From the NCBI GenBank assembly GCA_022414725.1, contig CM039462.1:50639005-50703004 (forward strand): a stretch of DNA of 64,000 nucleotides, in the 5' to 3' direction. A program made the translations under genes and the position numbers. The notes below the pieces were generated by a model that saw only the letters and a list, made by a program, of their open reading frames with translations, searched no databases and was not told the origin of the DNA. Numbering within the stretch: position 1 is the stretch's first letter; every line of letters begins with the position of its first letter. Below, piece after piece: positions 10,035-20,172 of this stretch. This DNA comes from Microglena sp. YARC (taxonomy: Eukaryota > Chlorophyta > Chlorophyceae > Chlamydomonadales > Chlamydomonadaceae).

Positions 10035-11230
10035 GGGTCTATTTCAAGGAGTATGATGAGTCGGGACACTGGAGAGGGCAATGGGATAAGGACAGCGAAC
10101 CCATTCTTGTCCTATCAAGGTTTCCATTAAGCAAGTCCGTGCCATTCAAGGATGCCCCCAAGATTAGGATTCAAGAACTCCAAAACATCGAGGTTCACTG
10201 GAAGAGTATCTTGGATGTCATTAGTCCGAAGGATGCAGCAGAGGACATTGCTGATGACCTTTCCGGACCAGATGACCTTGCTGTCCGGGAGTATGGCCTT
10301 GACGGACATGATGACATTCCTGGCCCGGCAGCTGATGACCTTGCCGGAACTTCAGCCGGCGACGGAGCCGGGTACGCCGCAAGTATTACCGCTGACATTC
10401 GCAGAATTTGGTTGGACTGCAACAAATGGTGAAGGAGTTCTTTGACAATGAGAAAGAGTATTGGGCCAAACTACCACCTGGTGCTGAGACGGGGGAATTC
10501 CCAGCAGACAAACATTTTGTCGACTTCCCTTCTGCCTTGTCCGAATTTCCTCAATTGGACGCTTCTCGGATATCCCTTAGGCGAGAACTTGATAGCAGCT
10601 TTGGATGACTTGTCCATTGACTTGCCAGATATCCTACAAAGTGAGGTGGCAAAGGGATTGAAGGACATACTCACTATGGAAACAGAACTTGCAAGGCCAC
10701 CTACTGCGGATCTGCTGTACTTACATTCTTCACAAGGACCAAGCCAGATACAAGAGCCGCCTACGACCCCAACACAGATTTGGCTTTGGGACATGTAGCA
10801 GTGGTCAAGGTTGCCGTGGAAGACTCTAGCGGGGAGAGAGGATGGGACGTGGTTGAGATCAAATCTGATACTGTCATTGGAGAGGTAGAATGTGTGTACT
10901 AAATGCCTTTATACTCTAAGAGAGGTGAGGCATTGGTGTACACCGACACCGACTACCCAGAGTGGCCTAGTGAGTGGATGGACCAAAAGCTTGTGCCGAT
11001 TACCGTTAAGCTTGGGAGGAACCACAAGGCTACATGGACAGGCAAACATCCCCCTTGATGCCGTGCAATTCAGTTGCCAACCACGAGCAACATGAAGATA
11101 CCAAAGAAGTACCACACAAGCGTGCTTCTTAGCTTGCAAAGCCATTGAGGACAACACTAGACCGGAGGCCGTGCAGTCGGATGGAGATAATGTAGACATT
11201 GATGGAGAAGAGGAGGAGGTGGAGGAGGTT
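10035..11230 (+). pseudogene. 3' part of the DUF7869-type gene, broken by several frameshifts
   Basis: Starts GVYFKEYDESGHWRGQW and continues in frame to 10432. The coding trace then moves to other frames: VKEFFDNEKEYWAKLPPG (10430s), AALDDLSIDLPDILQSEV (10600s), a segment near 10730-10900 ending DVVEIKSDTVIGEVECVY, and LVYTDTDYPEWPSEWMDQ (10940s). The last pieces resemble the BAH-like or beta-rich tail often seen after the DUF7869 core. An acidic tail ends near 11230. At least four single-base shifts make this copy non-functional unless they are sequence errors. Confidence 0.55.
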
Positions 11231-11698
11231 TAGGGGGGTAGTGGGGGTGAGGAGGGGGAGAAGGAGGAGAATGACGTTTCATAGTCACCTTAATGATATT
11301 ATTCATAAACCACTCTTACGTTTATTTTCATAAGCCGTGAATGCTAAATTCTATATTCCGGTCAATAACTGCCAGTTTTACACATTTTCCTTACATTAAA
11401 AAACATAAGATGTAAAATTGGTGTTTCTAAGTTGTTACACAATAGGGCAATTTCATGCTCATAAGATTCGCTATATCCATTCTTATGAGCTCGAATTGAG
11501 CATATTTCGTCAAATTTGAACATATTGACCGAAATCTTATGTTTTAATTCATAAGATTGAACTTGTAAAAAATAAGAATACCCCTTAAAAGTGAACATAA
11601 GAATGGAAATCGGCCGGGAAGCAGGAACGCCCATTATTTCCAAAATTGTGTAAAGGTTGTTAAGTCCTTTTAGTGTATAGTGTGAATACACCTGTCCA
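11231..11698. promoter_or_regulatory. AT-rich upstream region of the polymerase-like gene
   Basis: No gene. The region is AT-rich and holds several cataag/cttatg words that can pair with each other (11400-11600) and a stem GTGTAT/ATACAC at about 11675-11693, just before the ATG at 11699. It is the likely 5' flank of the polymerase-like gene. No TATA box is clear. Confidence 0.35.
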
Positions 11699-12781
11699 AT
11701 GAGCAGCACCTCAAGTTATTCCCGCCGCAGTCGCAGTCATGACGATGAGACCGAGTCTCTTCATTCTATAGTCGATTTGATTGAACTGTTTGATGTGTCC
11801 GCCCGCTTGGAAGGCTCCGTTGAGATGGAGCGTCTCCGTCTATCAATGCTTAGCGATTGTGACAACACATACAAGCGTGTTTTTCACACGATCGGCGTCG
11901 CCAAGGCCTTGGGTGGCTACCTTCCATTTCGGTACTACTTGAATGACAACCAGGAGGGGTACGGCCGCATGAAGTGCGAAGTGTTGGTTGAGGGTCTCGT
12001 CGTGATCCCCTACGTTCATATGAAGCGCGAAATCCGTGCGCACTTGGCCAACAAGTATTATTGGGACGTGGATATCGTGAACTGCCTGCCAAGCCTTTTC
12101 AAACAGCTTCTGGACTCAGCAGACATCCCGTGCCCTATGCTCGAAAAGTACGTGTTGCATCGCGAAGAGTGTATGGATGAGATCATGAAAATGAGTGGAG
12201 TGACCCGAGACCAAGCAAAGAACTTGTTAATTCGCTTGATTTACTTTGGGTCAATCGATTCTTGGAAAGCAGAAATCGGTATTCTTAGGGATTCTGAATT
12301 CAATCTGCCAAATTGGGTGGTCGCACTGAAACATGAAGTAAAGCACACAGCCCAATGCCTGTTGAGTCGCCCAGAACACGACAGCCTGAAAAGGTATTAT
12401 ATGAGGCGCTCAGCAGTCGACACTCTGGGGCCAGGAGAAGGAGCGGGATCCATGTTAGCCCTGCTGCTCCAAACGAAAGAGTGTCAGTGCATACGCGCAT
12501 TGGTAGATGCCATCAAGACAGATGAGCGAACTGTGGGCAGCATAATATACGACGGCGTTCATGTAGAGAAGCTCCCTGCCGAACAGACGATAGCTCGCAG
12601 CGCCCTCGAGCGGTGGAGGAAGGTGGTGTTGGTGAAAACGGATTACGATATCGTACTTAGTGTCAAGTCATTTGTAATGAAAAATGGAACGAACGCCGGG
12701 AGGCGTGGCTTTAGGAAGCGGTACGTGGTACAGCTGTACCAGGACCGCACCAGGAGACAGTACAGGTTATGGCGGGTTGTA
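11699..12781 (+). pseudogene. TV-Pol-like family A polymerase domain (N-terminal half of polymerase-helicase)
   Basis: Begins at ATG 11699. Three motifs of the family A/T7-like palm appear in order: YYWDVDIVNCLPSL (motif A, Asp at about residue 123), TRDQAKNLLIRLIYFG (motif B helix, residues 169-184) and SIIYDGVHVEK (motif C, Asp at about 285). D-x-x-N-x-x-P after motif A and an H/Y-D-G motif C are features of TV-Pol, the polymerase family described from virophages, transpovirons and eukaryotic elements, where it is fused to an SF3 helicase. A LINE insertion after residue 361 cuts the gene. The helicase half resumes at 15276. Family A proper would show a longer finger and exonuclease region, absent here. 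Confidence 0.75.
12683..12781 (+). repeat. 99-bp direct repeat, left copy
   Basis: Identical to 15276-15374 and flanking the LINE. It is coding sequence of the polymerase-helicase gene (GRRGFRKRYVVQLYQ region), so it is best read as a target-site duplication. Confidence 0.9.
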
Positions 12782-13520
12782 AGAGGAGAGAAACTGACGG
12801 GTGAGGGAGCGTTCCAAACGACGACGTGGAACAATGATGGAGTGGGCAACGTGGACAGCATGAACATGGAGTGAGCGAAGTCGAGGAGGGAGTTTGGTTT
12901 GGGGAACGCCGAGGGTCACTAGAGTGGTGTCGATGGTGGAGAAGATGGTACCATATGTGCCTAGAAGAGTAATGTGGGGTGTGTGGGGGGCGAGAGTCCA
13001 GCCTCCATGACGGAGGTAGGTCAAGAGGGAAGCGTGTTGGGCAGATTTAGCGATGAAGGTGGCATCGTGACGGGAGTCGTGTGTGTAGCCGAGTTCCAGT
13101 ACGTGAATGATACATGATTGTTGGAGGGCGTGGAGTCGCTCTGGGGTGAGTGTGGCAGTCATAGTCGGGGCGTGAGCTGGGTTGATACCTTGAACAATGA
13201 CGAGATCTGGGCGGAGCTTGGAGAGGAGGTCCAAGGGGGTAGCGGGTAAGAGCCAGGAAGGAAGACGGTTACTATAGACACCAGTTGGAAGCTCGTTACA
13301 TTTAGTAGCATCTAGGATAAACAATGAGGAGCCTAGAGAGCCAGAATAAATGGCAGTGAAAATTAGAAGCAAGGCCCGATTATGTCGAGAAATATATTGA
13401 GCCCGGAGTTGAGGGTGGGTACATGATCCAAGGATGTGACCAGCCTGTCTAAGTCCGGGGGAGGGGCAGATGGGGCAATGGCCGTTGGTTGTTGTCGCCG
13501 GATGGAAGCTTGTATGGGCA
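12782..13520 (-). pseudogene. LINE C-terminal zinc finger and restriction-like endonuclease domain
   Basis: Minus strand: GHCPICPSPGLRQAGHILG, then SCTH, gives a C-x2-C...H...C knuckle. About 60 residues on are LPSWLLPATPLDLLSKLRPD and then HVLELGYTHDSRHDATFIAK. RPD, E-L-x and a downstream Lys are arranged like the PD-(D/E)XK core of R2/CRE-type element endonucleases. The frame stays open to the element's 3' end. Role: target cleavage for target-primed reverse transcription. Confidence 0.6.
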
Positions 13521-13879
13521 GCCTCGTTTGAAGGCAGTAGCGGCAGTCCACAATTGACTGAAGCGACAGAGGAGGACAGTTCTGCACATGGAAAAGGTGC
13601 AAGAAGTGGAGGACCACATGTGGCAGGAGTAAGAGGGGAGAGAGTGGGCAAGTGTGGTAAGGGCGCGGGTAAAAGTGGGGGTAGGGCAGGTGGGGAGTGT
13701 CGTGTGGAGGCAGCGTGTGTAGATGTAAAGTGGTGAGGGATTGTGTAAGGTCAGAGATGGGGGACCATGTGGGTGGGCCAGAGGGGTGGAGTGGGGGGGG
13801 ATGGAGTGTGGGGCCAGGCGGGGAGGGAGGAGAGATAGTTGTTTGAGGTGGGAGAGAGCACGTAGGAGCAACGGTGTGG

Positions 13880-14626
13880 TTAGTCAAGGGCGTAGCGAGC
13901 ACCGACATCAGCAAGGTCGTTGCCACGGATACCAGAGTGAGACTTAACCTTGAGGAAGGTTGTGTGATGGGAGGAGTATAGGCGGGTGAGTATGTTAGTA
14001 CGGATATTGAGGAGGAGAGGGTAGTGTTTGTTTTCGATGAGGCGAGGTAAGGAGTACACAGAGGTACGTATGAGGTAGAGACTAACAAGAGAGTCCGTGA
14101 AGATAGTGATGGGGTCGGTTGGGTGATGTATGCGTGCATGGTCAAGGCATGAGTAGATAGCGGCCAGTTCGGCACGGAGGATGGTATTTGTCTCGGCATG
14201 ACCGGTCGGGCAGACGTGGAGCGTCGTATCAGAAGGGGAATGGTAGAATGCAGCTCCAAGAAGGGTGGGGCCTGTAGGGGATGGGACAGCAGATCCGTCA
14301 GTGAAGTAGGCGACTGTGGAGGTAGAGTGAAGGAGGGGTGAGGGTTGTTTGAAGGGGGAAGGTGGAGGTGTTGTAGATGTCAGGTAGAGAGGTGAAGGAG
14401 GGAGGGCAGGGGGCCAAGGGAGGCGAGTGTATGAAGTTAAAGGTCCCCATGTTGGGAAGGTGGAGGATGAGAGGGTGTGGATTGGAAGGGAAGGTGGAAG
14501 GAGGGATAGAGAGGGTAGTGGAGATAAGGGAGGGTCGCCGAACGCGTTGGAGATGCAGACTAGGTGGATGGGGAATGTTGGACGGAGTGAAGGGTGGTTC
14601 CGAGGAGGAGCAGGATGGAGGAGCAA
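13880..14626 (-). pseudogene. LINE RNase H domain
   Basis: Minus strand open frame with VAYFTDGSAVPS (first catalytic Asp), TILRAELAAIYSCLDHA (Glu), ITIFTDSLVSL (second Asp) and FLKVKSHSGIRGNDLADVGA (His and last Asp). This is a complete cellular-type RNase H active site. It ends at a stop at 13880. The following zinc-finger segment is in another frame, with intermediate sequence at 13450-13870 in a third. Confidence 0.8.
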
Positions 14627-14632
14627 GGGGGG

Positions 14633-15275
14633 TCAGGTGGATGGGAACGGGGGTGGGAACGTGTGGAGGATGTGGAGGGATGGGTGAGAGAACCGTGTGG
14701 AGAGGGAGGAGTCAGACCAGGAAGGGATGAGGAGTAGGGTGGTGGAGGGTATGGTAGAAAGAGTGGATGAAATAGCCCATCGGATGGATTGTTCAAGAGT
14801 GGGCTGGAGAAAAGGTGGGGAAACTAAGGAAGTTCCTGTCCAACGGGTGTTGAAGCAATCGGAAAGGGAGCCAAAGAGGCAATCACGGTGGTGGGAAGAA
14901 AAATAGGGGGTTGGTGTCAAGGGGCAAGTGAGGGGGGAGGAGAATCGATGGCAGGAGAGTGGGTAGCGTTGGGTGATGTGGTGGAGTGTGGTGGGTGGTA
15001 ATGAGAGGGCAGCTGTGTAAGCAGAGGTGGCAGAGAAGGAGGAGACAAGTGGGTGGTTCGGGTAGAGGATGAGGAGGTCAGCAATGTCTTGTGCGAAAGA
15101 GCCGGAGGAAAGAGCGAGGTGGTGGTCCGAGTGGGAAATGGCGTGGGATGCGTAGGTGGAGTGCAACCATGTGAGGCGTGGGAGGGAGAGGGAGCCGACT
15201 GTGGTGCCGTTGGGGCGGTAAACAAAGACAAATGGAATGGAATGGAATGGAATGGAATGGAACGGAATGGAATGG
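14633..15275 (-). pseudogene. LINE segment between the lost RT and RNase H
   Basis: Open frame on the minus strand that begins in the (ATTCC)n stretch and 99-bp repeat, then reads VFVYRPNGTTVGSLSLPRLT. Later it contains TSLVSPPFLQPTLEQS followed by TLLLIPSW, which loosely resembles a methyltransferase (N/D)PP(F/Y) strand-loop. Family unknown. It is not RT palm sequence. Confidence 0.4.
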
Positions 15276-15280
15276 AATGG
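15232..15280 (+). repeat. (GGAAT)n microsatellite at the LINE 5' junction
   Basis: About nine copies of GGAAT with one variant. It runs directly into the right 99-bp repeat, whose own first bases are aatggaac. Confidence 0.85.
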
Positions 15281-15374
15281 AACGAACGCCGGGAGGCGTG
15301 GCTTTAGGAAGCGGTACGTGGTACAGCTGTACCAGGACCGCACCAGGAGACAGTACAGGTTATGGCGGGTTGTA
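15276..15374 (+). repeat. 99-bp direct repeat, right copy
   Basis: Identical to 12683-12781. Downstream the host reading frame of the polymerase-helicase continues. Confidence 0.9.
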
Positions 15375-16765
15375 TGTGACGATCAATGGGTGTGCAAGGC
15401 TAGCGAAGACACATCAAAGTGAGATGAACGATGGATGAACGGTTACAACCTGTGGTCATACGCCGATATGAAGATGTTATGGGAGAAGCGGTCGTTCAAG
15501 ATCGTGCACGGAGGGAACCACATATGGGAGGAGAGAGACAAGCGGGTGGTCATGACTTATAGGGTTTTGTGTGAGTCATACAAGCATATGCACTATGCCA
15601 TGGTAGACAAGAAGCACCGCAGTGTTTCGGTGGTGTTCAAACCCTTCATATCACGCTGGGTCAAGGACCCGCTAATTCGTAGGTTCAAGAGTCAGGAATT
15701 CAAGCCCCCTCCCATGAAAGAGTCGGAAGAATCGTACAACTTATGGAACGGCTTTGCGGTGACGCGTTACACACCAGGGGATAAGATAGTTGATGTGAAC
15801 TCAGAGGCTGTCATATCCTTTGCAGGCGTGATGAGGCACTCACTAACTACTTATTGGACTGGACCGCTCAAATTTTCCAACAGCCCTCGATTAAATCGGG
15901 TGTGGCTCCCTTGATGAAAGGTGAGGAGGGTATCGGGAAGAATCGGTGGACTGACTTGGTATCCTTGATGCTTGGTGTCGACAAGAGTCTCAACACTGCC
16001 TCCCCGAAAAGCACGCTCTACGGGGAGTTCACTCAATTGCGAGAGGGCAAATTCTTGATTGTGATCAATGAGGGAGACAATTTTGCAGCAAACGACCTCA
16101 TCAAGGATATGATAACCAGCGATACATTTTTGTGCAACTCGAAGAACATCCATAGCTACTCCATCGAGTGCTATGCGCGGTTCATATTCACGACCAACAA
16201 TGACAACTGCCTGAAGATGGAATCGGGGTCTCGGAGGTTCTGGGTGATTGATGCATCGTCGGAGCTCAAGGGGAACACAGCGTACTTCAAGGATATATCA
16301 TCAGTTATTGCGGACCCACACAGCCGATATGAGTTCTACAAGATGCTTATAAATCAAGACATCAGTGGAAGGGACTGGATAAACGACAGGCCATTGACAG
16401 AGTCTTTCTCAGACATGGTGTCACAGAACCTGGCGTATGAGCACCACTTTGTGAAGGCGATGGTACTGTCGAGCCCTCCCGAAAGCGTGATCAACATACA
16501 ACTTGAAGACCTTTTTGAGAGATTCAAGGATTGGTTGGACGTGAACGTGTCTAGCACGAGCTTGAGGGACCGGCACAATACAACAACAATAAAGTTTGGG
16601 CAGAAGATGACAAAGCTAGTGGCAACGACGACGAACACAGAATTCGAGGGGATCTTGAAGAAGCGCACAAAATATGGTATACGGTACATCATAGATGTTG
16701 ACATTGTTCGTAGAGAAATGATGTCAAAGCATTGGATATCCGAAGGGGATGCATGCATGGATTGA
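15375..16765 (+). pseudogene. SF3 (D5-like) helicase half of the polymerase-helicase gene
   Basis: The frame of the 99-bp repeat continues to one TGA at 15423-15425, then on the same frame from 15426 (MNGYNLWSYADMKML...) to about 15850. There a one-base shift leads into the helicase core. The core shows Walker A GEEGIGKN, Walker B FLIVINEGDN, motif C RFIFTTNNDN and an arginine finger SGSRRFWVI, the SF3/D5 arrangement of virophage and giant-virus primase-helicases. The pre-core segment LDWTAQIFQQPSIKSGVAPL is also typical. The C-terminus (about 100 residues) looks like a winged-helix tail. It ends at TGA 16765. Expected role: unwinding at the origin during replication, together with the TV-Pol-like domain upstream. 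Confidence 0.8.
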
Positions 16766-16901
16766 AATAGGTGTATGTGATTTTATTTACGAATTCAAAT
16801 CTGAGAAATGGTTGGGTGTAGGGATGTAGGATGTAGACCTTGTAAAACCCCACAGTGCAGGACGTCACAGTTTCCCCCAATTTCTCTATTATTATTATTA
16901 C

Positions 16902-16949
<48 letters not shown>

Positions 16950-16976
16950 TATTATTATTATTATATACTATTATTA

Positions 16977-17020
<44 letters not shown>

Positions 17021-17031
17021 TATTATTATTA

Positions 17032-17067
<36 letters not shown>

Positions 17068-17772
17068 TATATTATATATTATTATTATTATTATTATTAT
17101 TTTATTATTATTATTTAGTATACATACTATACATACCTATACACCCGATTCTTGGTTGGGTACTGTGCTAGCTGCGTTGGTTGCGCCTTTGTATAATGTT
17201 GTAGGTTTGTTTGATGGTGTAGGGTTAAAATAGAAGGTCTACATCATCCTACATGTCTGCACCATTGTTAGATCATGCTGAGTGCATCAATCACACACAC
17301 ACCACTATCGAGTGTATGATCACCTTGTGATATCCCGACCTCACCCTCCCCACCTACTTTCACTCGCTACCTTACCTACCTACCCCGACTTGCCCCAACC
17401 TCCCTCAACAGCACCTGCAGTCCCCAACCTTCTCCCCCTAACCCTCCTGCCCGCACAACCTTCTTCACGACCCTTTGTTCTTCATCTGTGTGTGGAACGT
17501 TCTTCAACACCAACTTCTTTTGCGCTGTTGGTGAGGCTGTCTTAGTGACAAGTGACCCATACAATACGCTACTCATTTCATGTATGGATACTCTGTGTTG
17601 GGCAAACATAAGTAGATAGATCGATAGTTAGGAAAGATAGATCGATATTCGAGTTGCCCCTGGCCGACGCCGCATTTTGGTTACATTTAAGGTAACATTT
17701 GCAGCCCCAACCGTGGTACAACCGTGAGACTACCGTGAGTCAGACCTTGACATTTGGTGTTTCCTTTGCAAG
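16766..17772. other. Intergenic, contains (ATT)n microsatellite
   Basis: Bases 16883-17115 are an imperfect (ATT)n/(TTA)n tract. The rest includes agatagatcgat repeats (17610-17650). No supported gene. Frames here are short or low complexity. Confidence 0.7.
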
Positions 17773-18918
17773 ATGAGCATGCTGTATGCACGATGTGTGC
17801 ACACTTCGAATGATGTGAGCGCGGCGGACCTGTGCGGGAAAGGCGTGGCAACCGGAAAGTTTGTGTGCATGTCTTGCGAGATGCCGGTGACGCTGGTGCG
17901 TCCAGGATGGTCTGTGGCGCATTTCCGCCACTCCCCCGGCTCCTCATGCCTCGTGGGGGTGCGTGGAGGCACGAATCGCATGGATGTGGCGAGAGCCCGA
18001 GTGGACAATTGTATGTCAGAGTTCCACACAACGTGGCAGTCTTTGTTTCTGAGGGAGTGCCTAGAGCGACGCCATGGTGGCGAAGGTTGCCCAGTGCACG
18101 TGGCAGATATTGAGTTGGGCGAGGGTACGGACATGCTGGTCATAGAGATCCAACACTCTCATATTGTGCCAAGTGACTTGATATCCCGTGAACGTACGTA
18201 TCCGAGGGTGAAATGGGTGTTTGATTGCTCGAACATTAATTTTAAGGTAGTGGGGACAAAGATAGCCGGGATCATCACAACCAAGCTAGTGATGTGTCAC
18301 GCCTCTCCATCGTTGCATGGTGGAATCAAGGAGTTGATCATTGCCCACCAGCTGGGGATTCTGCCACGAGAGCCTGAGATGTATCTCGATTCCGGAGACA
18401 ACACATTGTACCTAGTCGAAAACCCTGGTGGATGCATGTTGAACCAACAACGGTTGCAAGTGAAGCAAGTGGCTCGCAACGGCTTTCTTCGTGCCCTGGG
18501 TTACAAGTATGGTGCCAATATTGGGTCGTGGCCACGCCCCATACCTCAGCGATTGTCCATACCATTGTTGGATTGGGACCTTGTGAATGTCAGAGCGCCT
18601 ATCAAGGAGACATTTATCGGAGGTTTAATCAGCATCCCAACCTTCACCCCGTTTGTGCAGTTTAAGATCTTTTTGCGACGCTTGATTGATCGGTCCTTTC
18701 TAACCACCATACGGTTTGGAAAGCACAAGAACGTGCCTCTATATGCCATTCCATCATCGTATAGACACTTCCTCATTAATAAGAACGTCGTGGGCGGCAA
18801 CTTACGGTCCCTCATCATGCAGTTGGCAGTTCTCGAACAAATGCTTGCCATGCCAGACAACACCCCTGCAACCATTGCGTTTTCCCAACTTCACAAATGC
18901 TCCTCACATACTTTTTGA
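17773..18918 (+). CDS. CoiA-like nuclease (PD-(D/E)XK, E-x-Q type)
   Basis: 381 residues from ATG 17773 to TGA 18918, uninterrupted. The N-terminus has FVCMSCEMPV (Cys32/Cys35) followed by AHFRH (His50, His53), matching the zinc-binding head of CoiA-like proteins. Then come EFHTTWQSLF, ADIELGEGTD (Asp112) and VIEIQHSHIVPSDLISRE (E-I-Q at 125-127), the D...E-x-Q restriction-endonuclease-like core with the trailing S-x-I...R-E block. CoiA-like nucleases occur in bacteria (competence) and in several large DNA viruses. The rest of the protein (residues 170-381) is unassigned. It is the best preserved gene in the window. A likely polyadenylation signal follows at 18947. Confidence 0.75.
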   Translation: MSMLYARCVHTSNDVSAADLCGKGVATGKFVCMSCEMPVTLVRPGWSVAHFRHSPGSSCLVGVRGGTNRMDVARARVDNCMSEFHTTWQSLFLRECLERRHGGEGCPVHVADIELGEGTDMLVIEIQHSHIVPSDLISRERTYPRVKWVFDCSNINFKVVGTKIAGIITTKLVMCHASPSLHGGIKELIIAHQLGILPREPEMYLDSGDNTLYLVENPGGCMLNQQRLQVKQVARNGFLRALGYKYGANIGSWPRPIPQRLSIPLLDWDLVNVRAPIKETFIGGLISIPTFTPFVQFKIFLRRLIDRSFLTTIRFGKHKNVPLYAIPSSYRHFLINKNVVGGNLRSLIMQLAVLEQMLAMPDNTPATIAFSQLHKCSSHTF

Positions 18919-18944
18919 TGATACAAATGGCAAAGGAGGTAGTC

Positions 18945-18954
18945 TCTAATAAAT
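18945..18954 (+). terminator. Polyadenylation signal candidate
   Basis: taataaat, about 30 bases after the CoiA-like stop codon. Confidence 0.4.
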
Positions 18955-19189
18955 CATACAAATCACAAACCTTCTGAGTTTTTTCAAAATCATAGTGACT
19001 TAGGCAGCTGTGCCTAGTCATTCAATTCTCAGTTGCCACCGTAATAATCAGTATCCAACCGGGCTTCCCGGTTACGCCCAATCCCATCAGTCGCTGTAGA
19101 TACAATCCCATCGTCTCATCTCCTGCCATCATCTCTGTGATCATTGCTTTGCATCCCTGTGTTAGTGTTAGTGTTAGGCATTCCTTGTC

Positions 19190-19607
19190 TTTGTCTTGAC
19201 AAGGATGACAAGCAACTCGCATTCTTCAGGGTAGCCGACCCCTCGCTGAAAACGGAGTACTGCAAGCGTGATGATGTCATTGATGCGTTCATCTGGATGG
19301 TGGTGGATGCGACACGCCCTACCCGGTGGTGCAGAGCTCGGTGGTCAAAGACGACACAAGGTCTTTTCTAGAGGACGCAGGGGATGGTCTGAAACTTGTA
19401 CGGGAGGTCTTCAAGGTCTCTGAGAACAAACGGGACTTTGTGCTGCTTGCTGACATCAACCAATGGGGAAAGGAGAATGGGATGTCCAAGACTAAGCTAC
19501 AGGACAGACTCCCAAGGATGGGGGCGATCAAGAACGATCAATGTTGCATCGATGGCGTCAGGCATGGAAGGGGGTTCCTAAACTTGTTGATGGTTGAGTC
19601 TGTCTAA
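19190..19607 (+). pseudogene. C-terminal remnant of a second SF3/D5-like helicase
   Basis: First frame: FFRVADPSLKTEYCKRDDVI then DAFIWMVVDATRP. After a one-base shift near 19315 (beside a CCC run): VVQSSVVKDDTRSFLEDAG, then DINQWGKENGMSKTKLQDRL, GVRHGRGFLN and a TAA-type end at 19607. D-x-x-L-K ... a helical insert ... a winged-helix tail ending G-x-R-x-x-G-F is the usual C-terminus of D5-type helicases. The first helicase in this window keeps its own different tail, so this is a separate gene or a second element. No core ATPase motifs remain upstream. Confidence 0.45.
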
Positions 19608-19760
19608 TTTACTCCACAAAAACACAAAAACACGTCAATTTTGACATAGTATCTATATATATGGGTATATACCATGTATGGGTACTCCTATTTTCAATAT
19701 AGTTTCTCTAAATCAATTTTTTTTGTGGTTTTGTCGAGTAAATCTGTAATTCTCCCAGAT
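19608..19760. other. AT-rich spacer
   Basis: No gene. Contains tatatatatggg and a T-rich run. Confidence 0.5.
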
Positions 19761-19761
19761 C

Positions 19762-20172
19762 TTGACTTTAGACAACTTGAATTGCCCACCATCGCGTGAC
19801 TGGCGCAGTTTTCGCTCGACGAGGTTAGTGCAACCCGCGGACACTTCAGAGTTTTCGGTTGCGATTAATTCCCTTGAAAACCGTCTACTGCATGACATCA
19901 TCGGTGAAGCTTCGGGCAGAGCAAAAGCGGTTGAGTTGGCTGTCAAACTCGCCACATGCCCCATGTCCGGGCGTGCCATCAAGTACGATGTCTTGAAGCA
20001 GAACTGCGAATGCTTCGCTTGGTTCTGCAAGACAGGCGGGGTCAAGTACTCATCAGACCAGGTGGATGCCATTATGCAGCTCGTCCAGAAGGACATCAAG
20101 CACAAGGCCTCGGTGATATTTTCCATGATTCATGGAACTTCTGTAATCATCAGTGGAGTGAGCGGCAGTTGA
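19762..20172 (+). pseudogene. Truncated LRAT/NlpC-like protein (C-terminal half)
   Basis: Open frame without a good ATG. It contains KYDVLKQNCECFAWFCKTGG, the N-C-E-x-F-A box that carries the catalytic Cys in LRAT-type enzymes, followed by a helical tail. The region that should hold the catalytic His is missing. It is clearly similar to the C-terminal part of the minus-strand gene at 20388-21341 (AWNCECFAWVCKTGD) and points toward it, so the two are a tail-to-tail pair of paralogues. It stops at 20172. Confidence 0.65.

Larger units (their letters stand above)
12782..15275 (-). mobile_element. 5'-truncated LINE (RNase H, zinc finger, PD-(D/E)XK-like end), inserted in the polymerase-helicase gene
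   Basis: Read on the minus strand from 15275 to 12782. After a (ATTCC)n stretch the first frame ends RT-downstream sequence, then comes RNase H, then a zinc finger with a nuclease-like tail. No endonuclease of the APE type and no reverse transcriptase core remain, so the copy is 5'-truncated. The bracketing 99-bp direct repeats mark the insertion. The domain order is what I know from algal non-LTR elements with a C-terminal restriction-like endonuclease. Several frameshifts separate the domains. Confidence 0.75.

Noticed and set aside
14377..14906. Plus-strand Gly/Arg-rich frames
   Set aside because: They are antisense shadows of the RNase H and upstream LINE frames.
16880..17233. Leucine/tyrosine-rich frames
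   Set aside because: They come from the (ATT)n microsatellite.
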